A DNA stretch of 64,000 bases, from contig CAVPUC010000001.1 in the NCBI GenBank assembly GCA_963708865.1, positions 1 to 64,000 of the forward strand, in the 5' to 3' direction. The translations under genes were made by a program, and so were the position numbers. The notes beneath the pieces are model-generated. The model searched no databases and was not told where the DNA came from. It saw nothing but the letters and a program-made list of their open reading frames with translations. This stretch comes from DAIDKA01 sp963708865. Lineage in GTDB: Bacteria; Pseudomonadota; Gammaproteobacteria; Steroidobacterales; Steroidobacteraceae. Shown piece by piece: positions 1 to 7,792 of this stretch (position 1 is its first letter; every line of letters begins with the position of its first letter).

Positions 1-6
1 ATTAGA

Positions 7-624
7 CTAGCGCCCGGTTTGGCTGTTCAGTCGCGCCTCGCGATCCATAAAATCTCTCGGATTGTCCCGCAACGTTTGGCGGACGGCGGGATGCTTATCG
101 AGATAAGCCCTCAGATCTGGATGATGGTCTAGGTACTCATCACGTAGAGCCAGTTCCGGTCGGTGCATCAGATCGCTGCGAATCTCTGGATGTGAATCGA
201 GGAACCAGTCGAAATGCGCGAGCTCGCCGCGCCGCGTGTCACCAGAGGTGAAGTCACCATTATATTGTTGAAAGTGCCGTTCCCGATCCATAAACCCATC
301 GGGATTCTCACGTAAAACATCTGCTACCTGAGGATGGTCTCGAAGCCAATCGCGAAGCTCGGGATGATCGTCGCGGTACCGGGGATCATTGACGCGTCCA
401 GGTCGTTCCGACAGTTCGCGGGCTATACGTGGGTGTTCTTGGAGAAAATGGTCGAACCTGCGCAACTGCTCCATTGAAGCTGACTCGTTCTGCGGCGAAG
501 CAAATTGGCCGAAAGCACCGCCTATTGCTTGTCCTAGTGCTTGTCCAAATGATTGAGCGTGGGCACAAGGAACCACCAGTAACGTCGATCCAGCGAGTAT
601 AAGCAGAGAAAAGATTGTTTTCAT
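7..624 (-). CDS. Exported protein with a duplicated His/Asp/Arg-rich domain
   Basis: 205 residues, function not recognised. The N-terminus is a clear signal peptide (hydrophobic residues 4-20, AHA-Q cleavage near residue 24), followed by a short Gly/Ala/Gln stretch. The rest is two copies of a domain of about 60 residues (roughly 56-118 and 137-198). Each copy starts FDxFLxxHP, has a central YxxxHPxLRxxLxxHP segment and ends with NPxxFMDRE. The protein is therefore an internal duplication, probably helical and periplasmic, and very rich in charged residues and HP dipeptides. A good ribosome binding site (AGAGGAG, about 6 bases before ATG) supports the start. It has no obvious operon partner in the window. 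Confidence 0.75.
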   Translation of the reverse strand: MKTIFSLLILAGSTLLVVPCAHAQSFGQALGQAIGGAFGQFASPQNESASMEQLRRFDHFLQEHPRIARELSERPGRVNDPRYRDDHPELRDWLRDHPQVADVLRENPDGFMDRERHFQQYNGDFTSGDTRRGELAHFDWFLDSHPEIRSDLMHRPELALRDEYLDHHPDLRAYLDKHPAVRQTLRDNPRDFMDREARLNSQTGR

Positions 625-969
625 GTCAACTCCTCTAACAAAGGGAGCGAACTCGCCGGGCGGGAGCTTTCCCCTTTAGTAGCTATAATATCTTTCACGT
701 TTCGCGAAGGGATTAGGCGCACGCCGGTTTTTTTGGAAAGAGCGCTGTATTTGCCGTAGGCATCCACTGGCTCGCGCTGCGGCGATTCAAATGTCCATCC
801 GCTCCTACAAACACTCTAGGAAGACACCTATTGCACGTGGCGCAGCTGACCGGGGCCGTTAGATACCGCATCTGCGGCGCAAATAATCCTGTCGAGGATC
901 TGATAAGCGAAACAATTTGAGCACTGGAATGTTTCGCGCGGCGGGGGCGATGCGCAAGGCAGCGAGCGA
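625..969. other. Gene-free stretch upstream of the exported protein
   Basis: About 345 bases with no convincing coding sequence on either strand. The part next to the exported protein should hold its promoter; an AT-rich patch near 680-692 (reading TATTATAGCT on the minus strand) could be a -10 region. A short GC stem followed by seven T residues at about 714-736 might be a weak terminator. Nothing else is supported. Confidence 0.3.
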
Positions 970-1500
970 AGACTCGAATACGACACGCCGTCCGGAAGGT
1001 TTGCGCAGTTCATCGAGCGTGAGGTGCTGCCGCAGGTGCAGAAGCGCTACGGCGTCACGCTGTCGCACGATCCGGACACGGGTGGCCATGGGATGCAGCT
1101 CCGGTGCGGCGGCGGCGTTCACCATGGCGTGGTTACATCCCGAGGGGTACCACCGGTGATCAGCTACAGCGGGACGTTCGTGAACCAGCAGTGGCCATTC
1201 AACCCGGGCGACGCAGGCGGCGCGTAGGGCTATCACGAGAGGCTGATTCGCGGTTCACCCGCCAAGCCCATCCGGATCTGGATGCAGGTCGGCGATCGCG
1301 ACCTGTACAACCCCAACATCATGCGTAACGCCATGCATGATTGGGTCATCGCCAATCACCAGATAGCGGCGGCGCTCAAGAGCAAGCACTACGCCGTACA
1401 TATTCGCGCTGGACGTCGGGCACTGCGATCGCCAGGCACGGGACCAGATTCTCCCCGAGGCGCTGGAGTGGGTTTGGCGCGACCATCGCCCCAAAACCGC
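970..1500 (+). pseudogene. Decayed esterase (enterochelin-esterase/PF00756-like alpha/beta hydrolase)
   Basis: Pieces of one alpha/beta hydrolase are spread over all three forward frames. Order: IEREVLPQVQKRYGV (about 1013-1060), then after a shift the nucleophile elbow GCSSGA with AFTMAWLHPEGYHR (about 1090-1158), then after another shift ISYSGTFVNQQWPFNP and GSPAKPIRIWMQVGDRDLY (about 1160-1320), then after a third shift FALDVGHCD, which would carry the catalytic His, and a family-like C-terminus ending near 1500. An in-frame TAG at 1225-1227 sits where TGG is expected (GAWGYHERL). At least three frameshifts, one stop and no start codon make this a real pseudogene rather than a single sequencing error. 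Confidence 0.75.
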
Positions 1501-1538
1501 GGTAGGACCCGAGAGCGTCAGCGTCCCCAAGAACCCCC

Positions 1539-1934
1539 TTACTCCTTCAGCGTTGAGAGGAAGGCGATGACGTCCGCGCGCTGCTGCGGGTCGGTCAGGA
1601 TCCCGGCCATCGGCGTACCGGGCACCTTGGCGCTGGGGTTGGTCAGGAACTCATCCAGGGTCTCGGCACTCCAGATCACCCCGTACTTCTTCATGTTCTC
1701 ACTGGGGCCCAGGAGGCTCTTCTTGGTGCCCGCCTGCCGTCCCACGACGCCGACGAGATTCGGACCGACCTTCGAGGTGTCGTCCTTGGTGACCGCATGG
1801 CAGGTCGGGCAGGAACTCGACATAAAAAGAGCTTTGCCGGCGGCGGCATCGCCCTTTAGCCCGTCGGCATAAATGGCCGGTGCAGCCATCAGGGCGGCCA
1901 GCGCGAACAGGCAAGAAGGTCGGATCCAAGACAT
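1539..1934 (-). CDS. Class I c-type cytochrome, periplasmic
   Basis: 131 residues. Signal peptide with cleavage near YADG (residue 24), heme attachment motif CPTCH at residues 42-46, and a likely axial methionine at M109 in GTPMAG. Size and spacing fit small soluble cytochromes c of the c5/c552 type that shuttle electrons in the periplasm. The C-terminus (RADVIAFLSTLKE) is typical of the family's last helix. It runs convergent to the decayed esterase, and its partner is not visible in the window. Confidence 0.88.
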   Translation of the reverse strand: MSWIRPSCLFALAALMAAPAIYADGLKGDAAAGKALFMSSSCPTCHAVTKDDTSKVGPNLVGVVGRQAGTKKSLLGPSENMKKYGVIWSAETLDEFLTNPSAKVPGTPMAGILTDPQQRADVIAFLSTLKE

Positions 1935-2180
1935 GGGCGTGGGCTTCTCCCGAAAACGGGGCCTGATTCTAGCAATTCGGGCCCAGTTTGATCTCTCAGG
2001 AGTCTCCCTGAGGCGCGCGCCCTGGCGGGCAGGTCGCCCTGAGCAGGTGCGGCGTTCGTCGAGAGGGCGAGCCTTCCCGCAGAAGGCGGTCGCCGGTATA
2101 GCCCGGCGTCGGGAAATCAGCTTATCCTGTGCCTACAAGATTCGGCATCATCTGATAATTAGATAAGAGGGGACCACGCC

Positions 2181-4835
2181 ATGAGGGGACGATATCGCCC
2201 GTTCGGTGTTGCGCCGCTGCTCGCAATATCCGGCCTCGTCATCATGTTGGCTTTCCAGGGAGCCCCGGAGGCGAACGCACAGGCGAGTCAGCAGTCGCGC
2301 TGGTCCGATCCGGCCACCTGGCCGAATCAAAAGGTGCCGGTAGCAGGCGACAAGGTCACCATCGGTCGGGACAAGGACGTCGTGCTGGATGTGAGTCCAC
2401 CGCCGCTGGATGGTCTGTCGATCGACGGCAAGCTGAGCTTCTCGGACGATGCGGATCTGGAACTGACCACCGAATGGATCATGCTGCACGGGGAGCTGGC
2501 CATCGGCAGCGAAGGACGCCCCCACACGCGCAAGGCGACCATCACCCTCACCGACCACGTGAAGGGCGAGGACGTGATGGGCGGCATGGGCGACCGCGGC
2601 ATCATGCTCTCGGGCGGCACGCTGAACCTGCACGGTTCCACCACCAACAGCTGGAGCAAACTGTCCGCCACCGCTAAGGCCGGCGCCACCTCGATCCAGG
2701 TGCTGGATGCCAAGGGCTGGAAGGTGGGCGATGAGATCGTCCTCGCCTCGACCGATTTCGATCCACGGCAGGCCGAGCGGCGCACCATTGCCGCCATCAG
2801 CGGCAACAGCATCACGCTGGACAGGAAGCTCGACTTCATGCACTTCGGCAAGATCACCTTCAACGTGGATGAGCGCGGCGAAGTGGGCATGCTGACGCGC
2901 AACATCAAGATCCAGGCGTCAGAAGATGCGGCGCAGACGTTCTTCGGCGGCCATATCATGGCGATGCCGTCGAGCCACATGTATGTGGAAGGCGTCGAGC
3001 TGAACCGCATGGGCCAGAACCTGACGCTGGCCCGCTACCCGATTCACTGGCACCTGGTCGGCGATGCGAAGGGCCAGTACATCAAGAACTCGGCGATCCA
3101 CGACACCTACAACCGCTGCGTGACGGTGCACGGCACCAACTTCGTGCGTGTCGAGAACAACGTGACCTACAACATCGTCGGTCACTGCTTCTTCCTCGAA
3201 GACGGCATCGAGCACGGCAACCAGTTCGTGCACAACCTGGCCATCCAGATCAAGTGCCATACCTCCAAGGCCTGCGTACCGTACAATCTCGCCCCAAACG
3301 GAGAGCTCAGCAGTGCGTACGAGAATCGCCAGGCCATGAGGCAAGCCAGCGTTTCCGGCAAGGACACCCTGCTGCCTTCGGACAACACGGTGTCGGCTTT
3401 CTGGATCACCAACCCGGACAACATCTATATTGACAACGTGGCAGCGGGTTCCGATGAGAATGGCTTCTGGTGGTCGTTGCCGGAGCACCCGCAGGGTCAG
3501 TTCGCAGGCGCCGAGATCAGCCAGACGATCTGGCCGCGTCGGACCAGGATGGCGGAATTTAAGGGCAATGTTGCCCATTCCAACTTCGACGGGTTCATGC
3601 TGGACCGGAACATCAATCTGGAAGGCGTCTTCGGGTTGGCGGGCCCCTCGCACATCGCCAAGGAAAATCCCGCTGATGAAAACAGCAAGAGCGTGGAATC
3701 GCTGCTCGAGAATCTCACCGCTTACAAGAACCGCAATGGCGGCGTCTGGAGCCGCGGCGAGCTGCACGTCTTCCGCAACTTCAAGGCGGCGGACAATGCC
3801 ATCGGGTTCACGAGTTCAACGGGTTCCTTCGGCGCTGACACATTTACCTCACTGGTGGTGGATTCGCTGTTCGTGGGCGAAACCGACAACATCGGCAACC
3901 CCGTAACGCCGGAAGAAAAGGCCTACGGCCGCAGCCTGCCGAAACCCCTGATTCCTGACTACCCGATCCACGCCTACGAGTACTACGACTATCGCCATGA
4001 CATAATCAACACGACATTCGTGAATTTCCAGGACAACAAACAGCGCGGATCAGGAGCGCTTACCTGGCTGTTGTTTACGGGCGCCGGGGTTACCACCGAA
4101 AACACCGTCACGCGTGCGAAATACATCAATGCGAAGCCCGTGTATTTCCCGAAGATCGACCCCAGGTTCGACAGTGACAACCGAAGTGGTTCGGCCTACC
4201 GGACCGCGGCGATCCACGATCTGGACGGATCGACGACCGGCATCCCTGATTCCTATGTTCTGATCAACGACGGCGAGAATGACAGCGTCGCCACGGACGA
4301 CACCTGCGAGATTCATCCCACTTGGAATGCCTCGGTGTGCAAGGGCGACATCGGACGCATGCAGTTCAGCCTCAGGAGGCCCGGACCCACAAGCGGTGCT
4401 GGTCTTGCGCTGAAAGATGTTGCTTTGCGGGCGCCTGCGCGGGCGGCTGCCCCTGCGCCTACGCGGGCGTTTGCTCCTCAACAGCCTATTGTCCTGAGCC
4501 GCAATGGCAAGGACTTCAAGATCACGGCCAATCAGAGCACTGTGCGCGCCGGTACCGAGATCCGCGTGAAGACCGAACGACCGGAAGTTGCCATCAGTTT
4601 GTCCGAAATGGCTAAAGGCTCATGGGTCGTGTTCGAGCTGCCGGGTTTCGCCAACGCGACCTCCGGGAAGCAGCAGGACAGCATCGATGCCGTGCGCAAG
4701 GCGACCGAGACTTCGTACTTCAAGGGTCCGGATGCCGTCTGGGTGAAACTGGTAATCCCGACCGCCCCCAAGGGCATTGGCATGGATCAGTTTGGCCCGT
4801 CGGATACTCAAGCCAGCATCACGGTAAGCCGATAG
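2181..4835 (+). CDS. Large exported G8-domain/beta-helix protein related to CEMIP
   Basis: 884 residues with an N-terminal signal peptide (hydrophobic 10-26, cleavage near ANAQ). A G8 domain begins at about residue 41 (WSDPATWPNQKVPVAGDKV), followed by a long region of right-handed beta-helix repeats. RYPIHWHLVGD near residues 285-295 resembles the conserved block of animal CEMIP/TMEM2 proteins, which act in hyaluronan depolymerisation. The C-terminal part (after an Ala/Pro-rich linker around 750-770) looks like a separate beta domain. ATG is preceded by AGGGGA, and a Rho-independent terminator follows. A role in polysaccharide binding or cleavage outside the cell is inferred from the family; the substrate is unknown. 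Confidence 0.82.
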   Translation: MRGRYRPFGVAPLLAISGLVIMLAFQGAPEANAQASQQSRWSDPATWPNQKVPVAGDKVTIGRDKDVVLDVSPPPLDGLSIDGKLSFSDDADLELTTEWIMLHGELAIGSEGRPHTRKATITLTDHVKGEDVMGGMGDRGIMLSGGTLNLHGSTTNSWSKLSATAKAGATSIQVLDAKGWKVGDEIVLASTDFDPRQAERRTIAAISGNSITLDRKLDFMHFGKITFNVDERGEVGMLTRNIKIQASEDAAQTFFGGHIMAMPSSHMYVEGVELNRMGQNLTLARYPIHWHLVGDAKGQYIKNSAIHDTYNRCVTVHGTNFVRVENNVTYNIVGHCFFLEDGIEHGNQFVHNLAIQIKCHTSKACVPYNLAPNGELSSAYENRQAMRQASVSGKDTLLPSDNTVSAFWITNPDNIYIDNVAAGSDENGFWWSLPEHPQGQFAGAEISQTIWPRRTRMAEFKGNVAHSNFDGFMLDRNINLEGVFGLAGPSHIAKENPADENSKSVESLLENLTAYKNRNGGVWSRGELHVFRNFKAADNAIGFTSSTGSFGADTFTSLVVDSLFVGETDNIGNPVTPEEKAYGRSLPKPLIPDYPIHAYEYYDYRHDIINTTFVNFQDNKQRGSGALTWLLFTGAGVTTENTVTRAKYINAKPVYFPKIDPRFDSDNRSGSAYRTAAIHDLDGSTTGIPDSYVLINDGENDSVATDDTCEIHPTWNASVCKGDIGRMQFSLRRPGPTSGAGLALKDVALRAPARAAAPAPTRAFAPQQPIVLSRNGKDFKITANQSTVRAGTEIRVKTERPEVAISLSEMAKGSWVVFELPGFANATSGKQQDSIDAVRKATETSYFKGPDAVWVKLVIPTAPKGIGMDQFGPSDTQASITVSR

Positions 4836-4858
4836 GCAGCATCTTCGCGAGTGGAACA

Positions 4859-4890
4859 AAGCCCCCTGCGCAATCCGGGGGCTTTTTTTG
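4859..4890 (+). terminator. Rho-independent terminator after the G8-domain gene
   Basis: GCCCCC at 4861-4866 pairs with GGGGGC at 4877-4882 across a ten-base loop, followed by seven T residues. It lies 25 bases after the stop codon. Confidence 0.9.
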
Positions 4891-5370
4891 CAAGGCGGAT
4901 CGTCGGTTCAAAGCATCGAGGCGTTACTACTTCTTCGCACTGATCAGCTGCATGCAGTCGGCCTGGGGTGCGCCGTCCATCAGCTCGCCGAGCTTGGCGA
5001 ACATCGCCTTTGCCCTGCGTCAGAAGTACGCGGATGTGCTAGTCGATAAGTTTAGCCTTGCAGATGTCGTCATTACGTTCTGCGAGATGCGTCATTTCTC
5101 CACGTCTGCTCGCGTATCAGATGCGCAAGATGTTGCGAGAGTTTACTCGAGAGGGTCGACGACCTGAGACCGACGCGGCCCTCGGACCGGTACATTGAAC
5201 CCGTCCCCATGGGGATCGTCACAATTGAAGTCGCGATCCCCCACAGTGTACCCAAGCCATCTTGGGACGCGGCAATACAAGGGGAGGACGCACAAGGACA
5301 GGTTTTTCGCAGAATATCGAATGATTTCTGGACGATAGGCGACCTGCAGGGAGGTCGAAGGCAGGGGGCT
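4891..5370. other. Gene-poor stretch between terminator and tRNA-Arg, with a possible coding remnant
   Basis: No complete gene is visible. On the minus strand 5004-4927 a short open segment reads MFAKLGELMDGAPQADC and ends KK-stop; its composition looks like the C-terminal tail of a lost protein. I cannot name the family. The stretch lies immediately downstream of a tRNA 3' end, a common site for integration and later decay. Confidence 0.3.
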
Positions 5371-5446
5371 TGGCGCCCCCGGCCGGAGTTGAACCGACGA
5401 CCTACCGCTTAGGAGGCGGTCGCTCTATCCACTGAGCTACGGGGGC
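5371..5446 (-). tRNA. tRNA-Arg (anticodon CCU)
   Basis: A 76-base cloverleaf on the minus strand. Acceptor arms GCCCCCG and CGGGGGC pair over seven bases, followed by discriminator G and an encoded CCA at 5371-5373. The D arm reads TAGCTCAGTGGATAGAGC. The anticodon arm is ACCGC-CTCCTAA-GCGGT, giving anticodon CCT in the DNA. The T arm GTTCAACTC is intact. It decodes AGG. Confidence 0.96.
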
Positions 5447-5472
5447 CACGATGCAAAGTTTACCGCGACACC

Positions 5473-5679
5473 GTGTGTACGCGAAGTCATTTAGTGGACA
5501 TTGCGACAACCGCACAACGTATTTGCGGAGGAGCCGCGGCGAATATCGCGATCGGCACCGCCTTCGGTGTCGCCAATCGGCGGCTGTTTCGTGTCTGGAC
5601 AGATGGGATTTCGGAAAGCCACGCGGCCGAGTTGCAAGCGCGGCCGGCGTTGCTCGGACAGCGCATCCAGGCCGCCTAG
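5473..5679 (+). CDS. Doubtful 68-residue open frame next to tRNA-Arg
   Basis: An ATG-initiated frame whose product contains GGAAANIAIGTAFGVANRR and ends QRIQAA, three bases before the stop of the convergent DUF6502 gene. I recognise no family and see no strong ribosome binding site. It could be a fragment of an integrated element beside the tRNA, or chance. Confidence 0.2.
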   Translation: MCTRSHLVDIATTAQRICGGAAANIAIGTAFGVANRRLFRVWTDGISESHAAELQARPALLGQRIQAA

Positions 5680-5681
5680 CC

Positions 5682-6545
5682 TCAACGACCCTTGCGCCCT
5701 TTTGCCGGGCCAGTGGGAGTTGCCGCGGCTAAGCGCGGCGAGCGGCGAGTGATGGCAATCACCGATGCACCGATCTCGACGCCGGGGTTTTCTTTGCCTG
5801 CTGTGGCGGGTTTCGGCGCATGCGAACGCATGAGCTGATCAAGCACTTTCAGTAGTCGGTCGGCGCGCTGGCCGAGCTGCACCTGGAACCGGGGCAGCTC
5901 CGCCGGATCCATCGTGCCAAACAGCGCCCGCACGGGCAGTTGCTCCGCTGCAGGCGAGAACATGTTGTGCTCCAGGGTATTGAGCAGATCTCCGGCCATC
6001 TCCCCGGTGCTCAGCACTGTGTCGAGATTGGCCCCGCCGCCGACCGGCGTACGCCGCAGGGCACGAACTCGCTTTGCGCTGACGAGCCGGATGGCGCCCA
6101 CGCGCTCCAACTCCGAGAGCATCGTCCGGTGATAGACGCCGCCGCTGTACAGATCGACCAGCTGGCGGAAGCTGTTGCGGCCGCCGTCGATCGGCAGTAC
6201 CGCCGGATCGCCCACGCTGGTCTGGAACAGCTTATCGTCGTGCCAGCCGGCCAGTACCCGCGCGGCGCGGTGCAGCTGGGTATGGCTGCGCGGTCGGAAT
6301 TCGTCGTGCGGATGGGCCAGAATGGCCGGCAGGAAGGCACGGTTGATGCCCGTGATGACGGCGAGCTTGGAGTACGTGACGCGCTCACCCTGCTCCGCCA
6401 GGTATTCAGATCCGGCATGGGCGTAAACGCTGTCCACAATGGCCTTGAATTCTCCGGCGCTGACGCCGAAGCGCACCAGTATCCGCACCAGGGGGTGCAG
6501 GACACGGCGGCACATCACACTTAAGGCGGAGCGGATATCCGACAC
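5682..6545 (-). CDS. DUF6502-family protein
   Basis: 287 residues, cytoplasmic, no signal peptide. The N-terminal half (about 1-100) is helical and looks like a winged-helix or HTH arrangement: FGVSAGEFKAIVDSVYAHA, then RVTYSKLAVITGINRAFLPAIL. This is followed by RAARVLAGWHDDKLFQ and a GGRNSFRQLVDLYSGG segment. The overall pattern matches DUF6502 proteins, common in Steroidobacter-like Gammaproteobacteria and of unknown function; a regulatory role is a guess from the HTH-like part. The C-terminal 40 residues are basic and Pro/Ala-rich, probably disordered. Confidence 0.75.
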   Translation of the reverse strand: MSDIRSALSVMCRRVLHPLVRILVRFGVSAGEFKAIVDSVYAHAGSEYLAEQGERVTYSKLAVITGINRAFLPAILAHPHDEFRPRSHTQLHRAARVLAGWHDDKLFQTSVGDPAVLPIDGGRNSFRQLVDLYSGGVYHRTMLSELERVGAIRLVSAKRVRALRRTPVGGGANLDTVLSTGEMAGDLLNTLEHNMFSPAAEQLPVRALFGTMDPAELPRFQVQLGQRADRLLKVLDQLMRSHAPKPATAGKENPGVEIGASVIAITRRSPRLAAATPTGPAKGRKGR

Positions 6546-6646
6546 AGCGCAAGCGTACCGAGGTTCGCGCTGCCCCGCAGCTGCTATTTTTGTGACAAGA
6601 GTCTGGAAGCCGTAGAGAGCAAACTGGCACCGCGCCAGCCAGCGAT

Positions 6647-7117
6647 TTAGCGAGCGCCCGCCTCAGTGCTCGGAACAGGACGTCCCCCTCCCGCAGTAAT
6701 GGCGCTGCCATTGCCACCGAGGACCGGGCGCCCGCCTCCCGCAGTGATAGCGCTGCCATTGCCACCGAGGACCGAACGCCCGCCTCCCGCAGTGATGGCG
6801 CTGCCATTGCCACCGAGGACCGAACGCCCGCCTCCCGCAGTGATGGCGCTGCCATTGCCACCGAGGACCGAACGCCCGCCTCCCGCAGAACGCCCGCCTC
6901 CCGCCGTGATGGCGCGCGCGTTGCCCAGGCCAACCGGCGCAGCGCTGCTGAAAGCACCCTCAATGGCACCGCCGATGATCACAGGCAATGAGCCTGCACC
7001 GGATGCTGTGTAGGCAAAGGCGTTATCGACGACACCCGTCTGATCGGCATCCTTCGCGACCGCAGAGAACGAACCGGCGCTAACTGCTACGGCAGCTGCA
7101 ATGGTCAAAATCTTCAT
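6647..7117 (-). CDS. Small exported protein with 16-residue glycine-rich tandem repeats
   Basis: 156 residues. Signal peptide MKILTIAAAVAVSAGSFSAVAKD (cleavage around residue 21), then a unique segment to about residue 68, then four full and two partial copies of a 16-residue repeat (GGGRSVLGGNGSAITA) to near the C-terminus. GGAG lies about 8 bases before ATG. Family not recognised. The repeat is Gly/Ser/Asn-rich like low-complexity or fibre-forming surface proteins, but no motif proves such a role. Copy number probably varies between strains. Confidence 0.6.
   Translation of the reverse strand: MKILTIAAAVAVSAGSFSAVAKDADQTGVVDNAFAYTASGAGSLPVIIGGAIEGAFSSAAPVGLGNARAITAGGGRSAGGGRSVLGGNGSAITAGGGRSVLGGNGSAITAGGGRSVLGGNGSAITAGGGRPVLGGNGSAITAGGGRPVPSTEAGAR
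6682..6908. repeat. 48-bp tandem repeat inside the glycine-rich protein gene
   Basis: Four near-identical 48-base units (about 6682-6729, 6730-6777, 6778-6825, 6826-6873), then a truncated unit and a degenerate one. The unit length is a multiple of three, so copy-number changes keep frame. No unique spacers separate the units, which rules out a CRISPR array. Confidence 0.9.
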
Positions 7118-7792
7118 TTTGAATTCTCCGATTTTCCTTGGTCACTCTTCGTCGTACTAACGCAGCGTCTTCGTGCCGGATTTGAAATTCCGCGGCGCCA
7201 CTCTTCGGTGCCCCTGGCATTAAAAATATACAGAGACACAAGATAAAATATTGCGTCGCTGACTAAACGATATGTCGCGTCGAGCCTCGCGAGCATGACA
7301 TAAATCTATGTATGACAATCGCCGCGTGTCAATTGCAGAGCTCGATATATTATGTCTTGTCGGCTTGATTCAAAAGTTTTTGATAGCTTAATCAAGCAGT
7401 TACGGGAATACAGGATACGGCTGATGTCTGGATCAAACGACCTTTGGTGCTCGACGATGGCGTACCGGTCGGCCATCCCGCGATGTAATCGCCGACTGCT
7501 TGCGCACGACAAGTTGCCCCTGACCAGCGTACTAAGCGACGCGAACGGACAGAAATGCGCCGCTACAGTGCGCCGAAGAATTCATGAGCTGGGGATGTTG
7601 TGTACGCGACAAATGCTCGAAGGGCTCGCGTTTGGCAGCGGCCTCACCGTCATGCCATAACACCTCCGCTAGTGCACACGGCCGTCGTGCAGAAAGGTCG
7701 GATACTTCTCTCGACTGAGGGGATGAACAGCGCCTGCAGCTAACGATCCGCGAATCGGTCCCAGAATTACAACGAGCCTACACACCTGCGCC
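7118..7792. other. 675-base stretch without a convincing gene
   Basis: Open frames exist on both strands but none shows a recognisable family, signal peptide or good start. One short forward segment at about 7420-7480 (WIKRPLVLDDGVPVGHP) faintly resembles the C-terminal part of ArsC/Spx-like proteins (xxIKRPxVxxDG) and could be a remnant. Base composition is lower in GC than the neighbours, as expected for intergenic or decayed DNA. Confidence 0.3.

Noticed and set aside
6661..6908. Possible CRISPR array from regular 48-base repeats
   Set aside because: Units abut with no unique spacers, translate as a 16-residue repeat, and no cas gene is near.
6666..7013. Proline-rich frame on the plus strand across the 48-bp repeats
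   Set aside because: It has no signal or ribosome binding site and exists because the repeat lacks stops in several phases; the minus-strand frame has signal peptide and good start.
7400..7490. ArsC/Spx-like fragment WIKRPLVLDDG
   Set aside because: Too short, no other family block nearby; kept only as a remark in the gap description.
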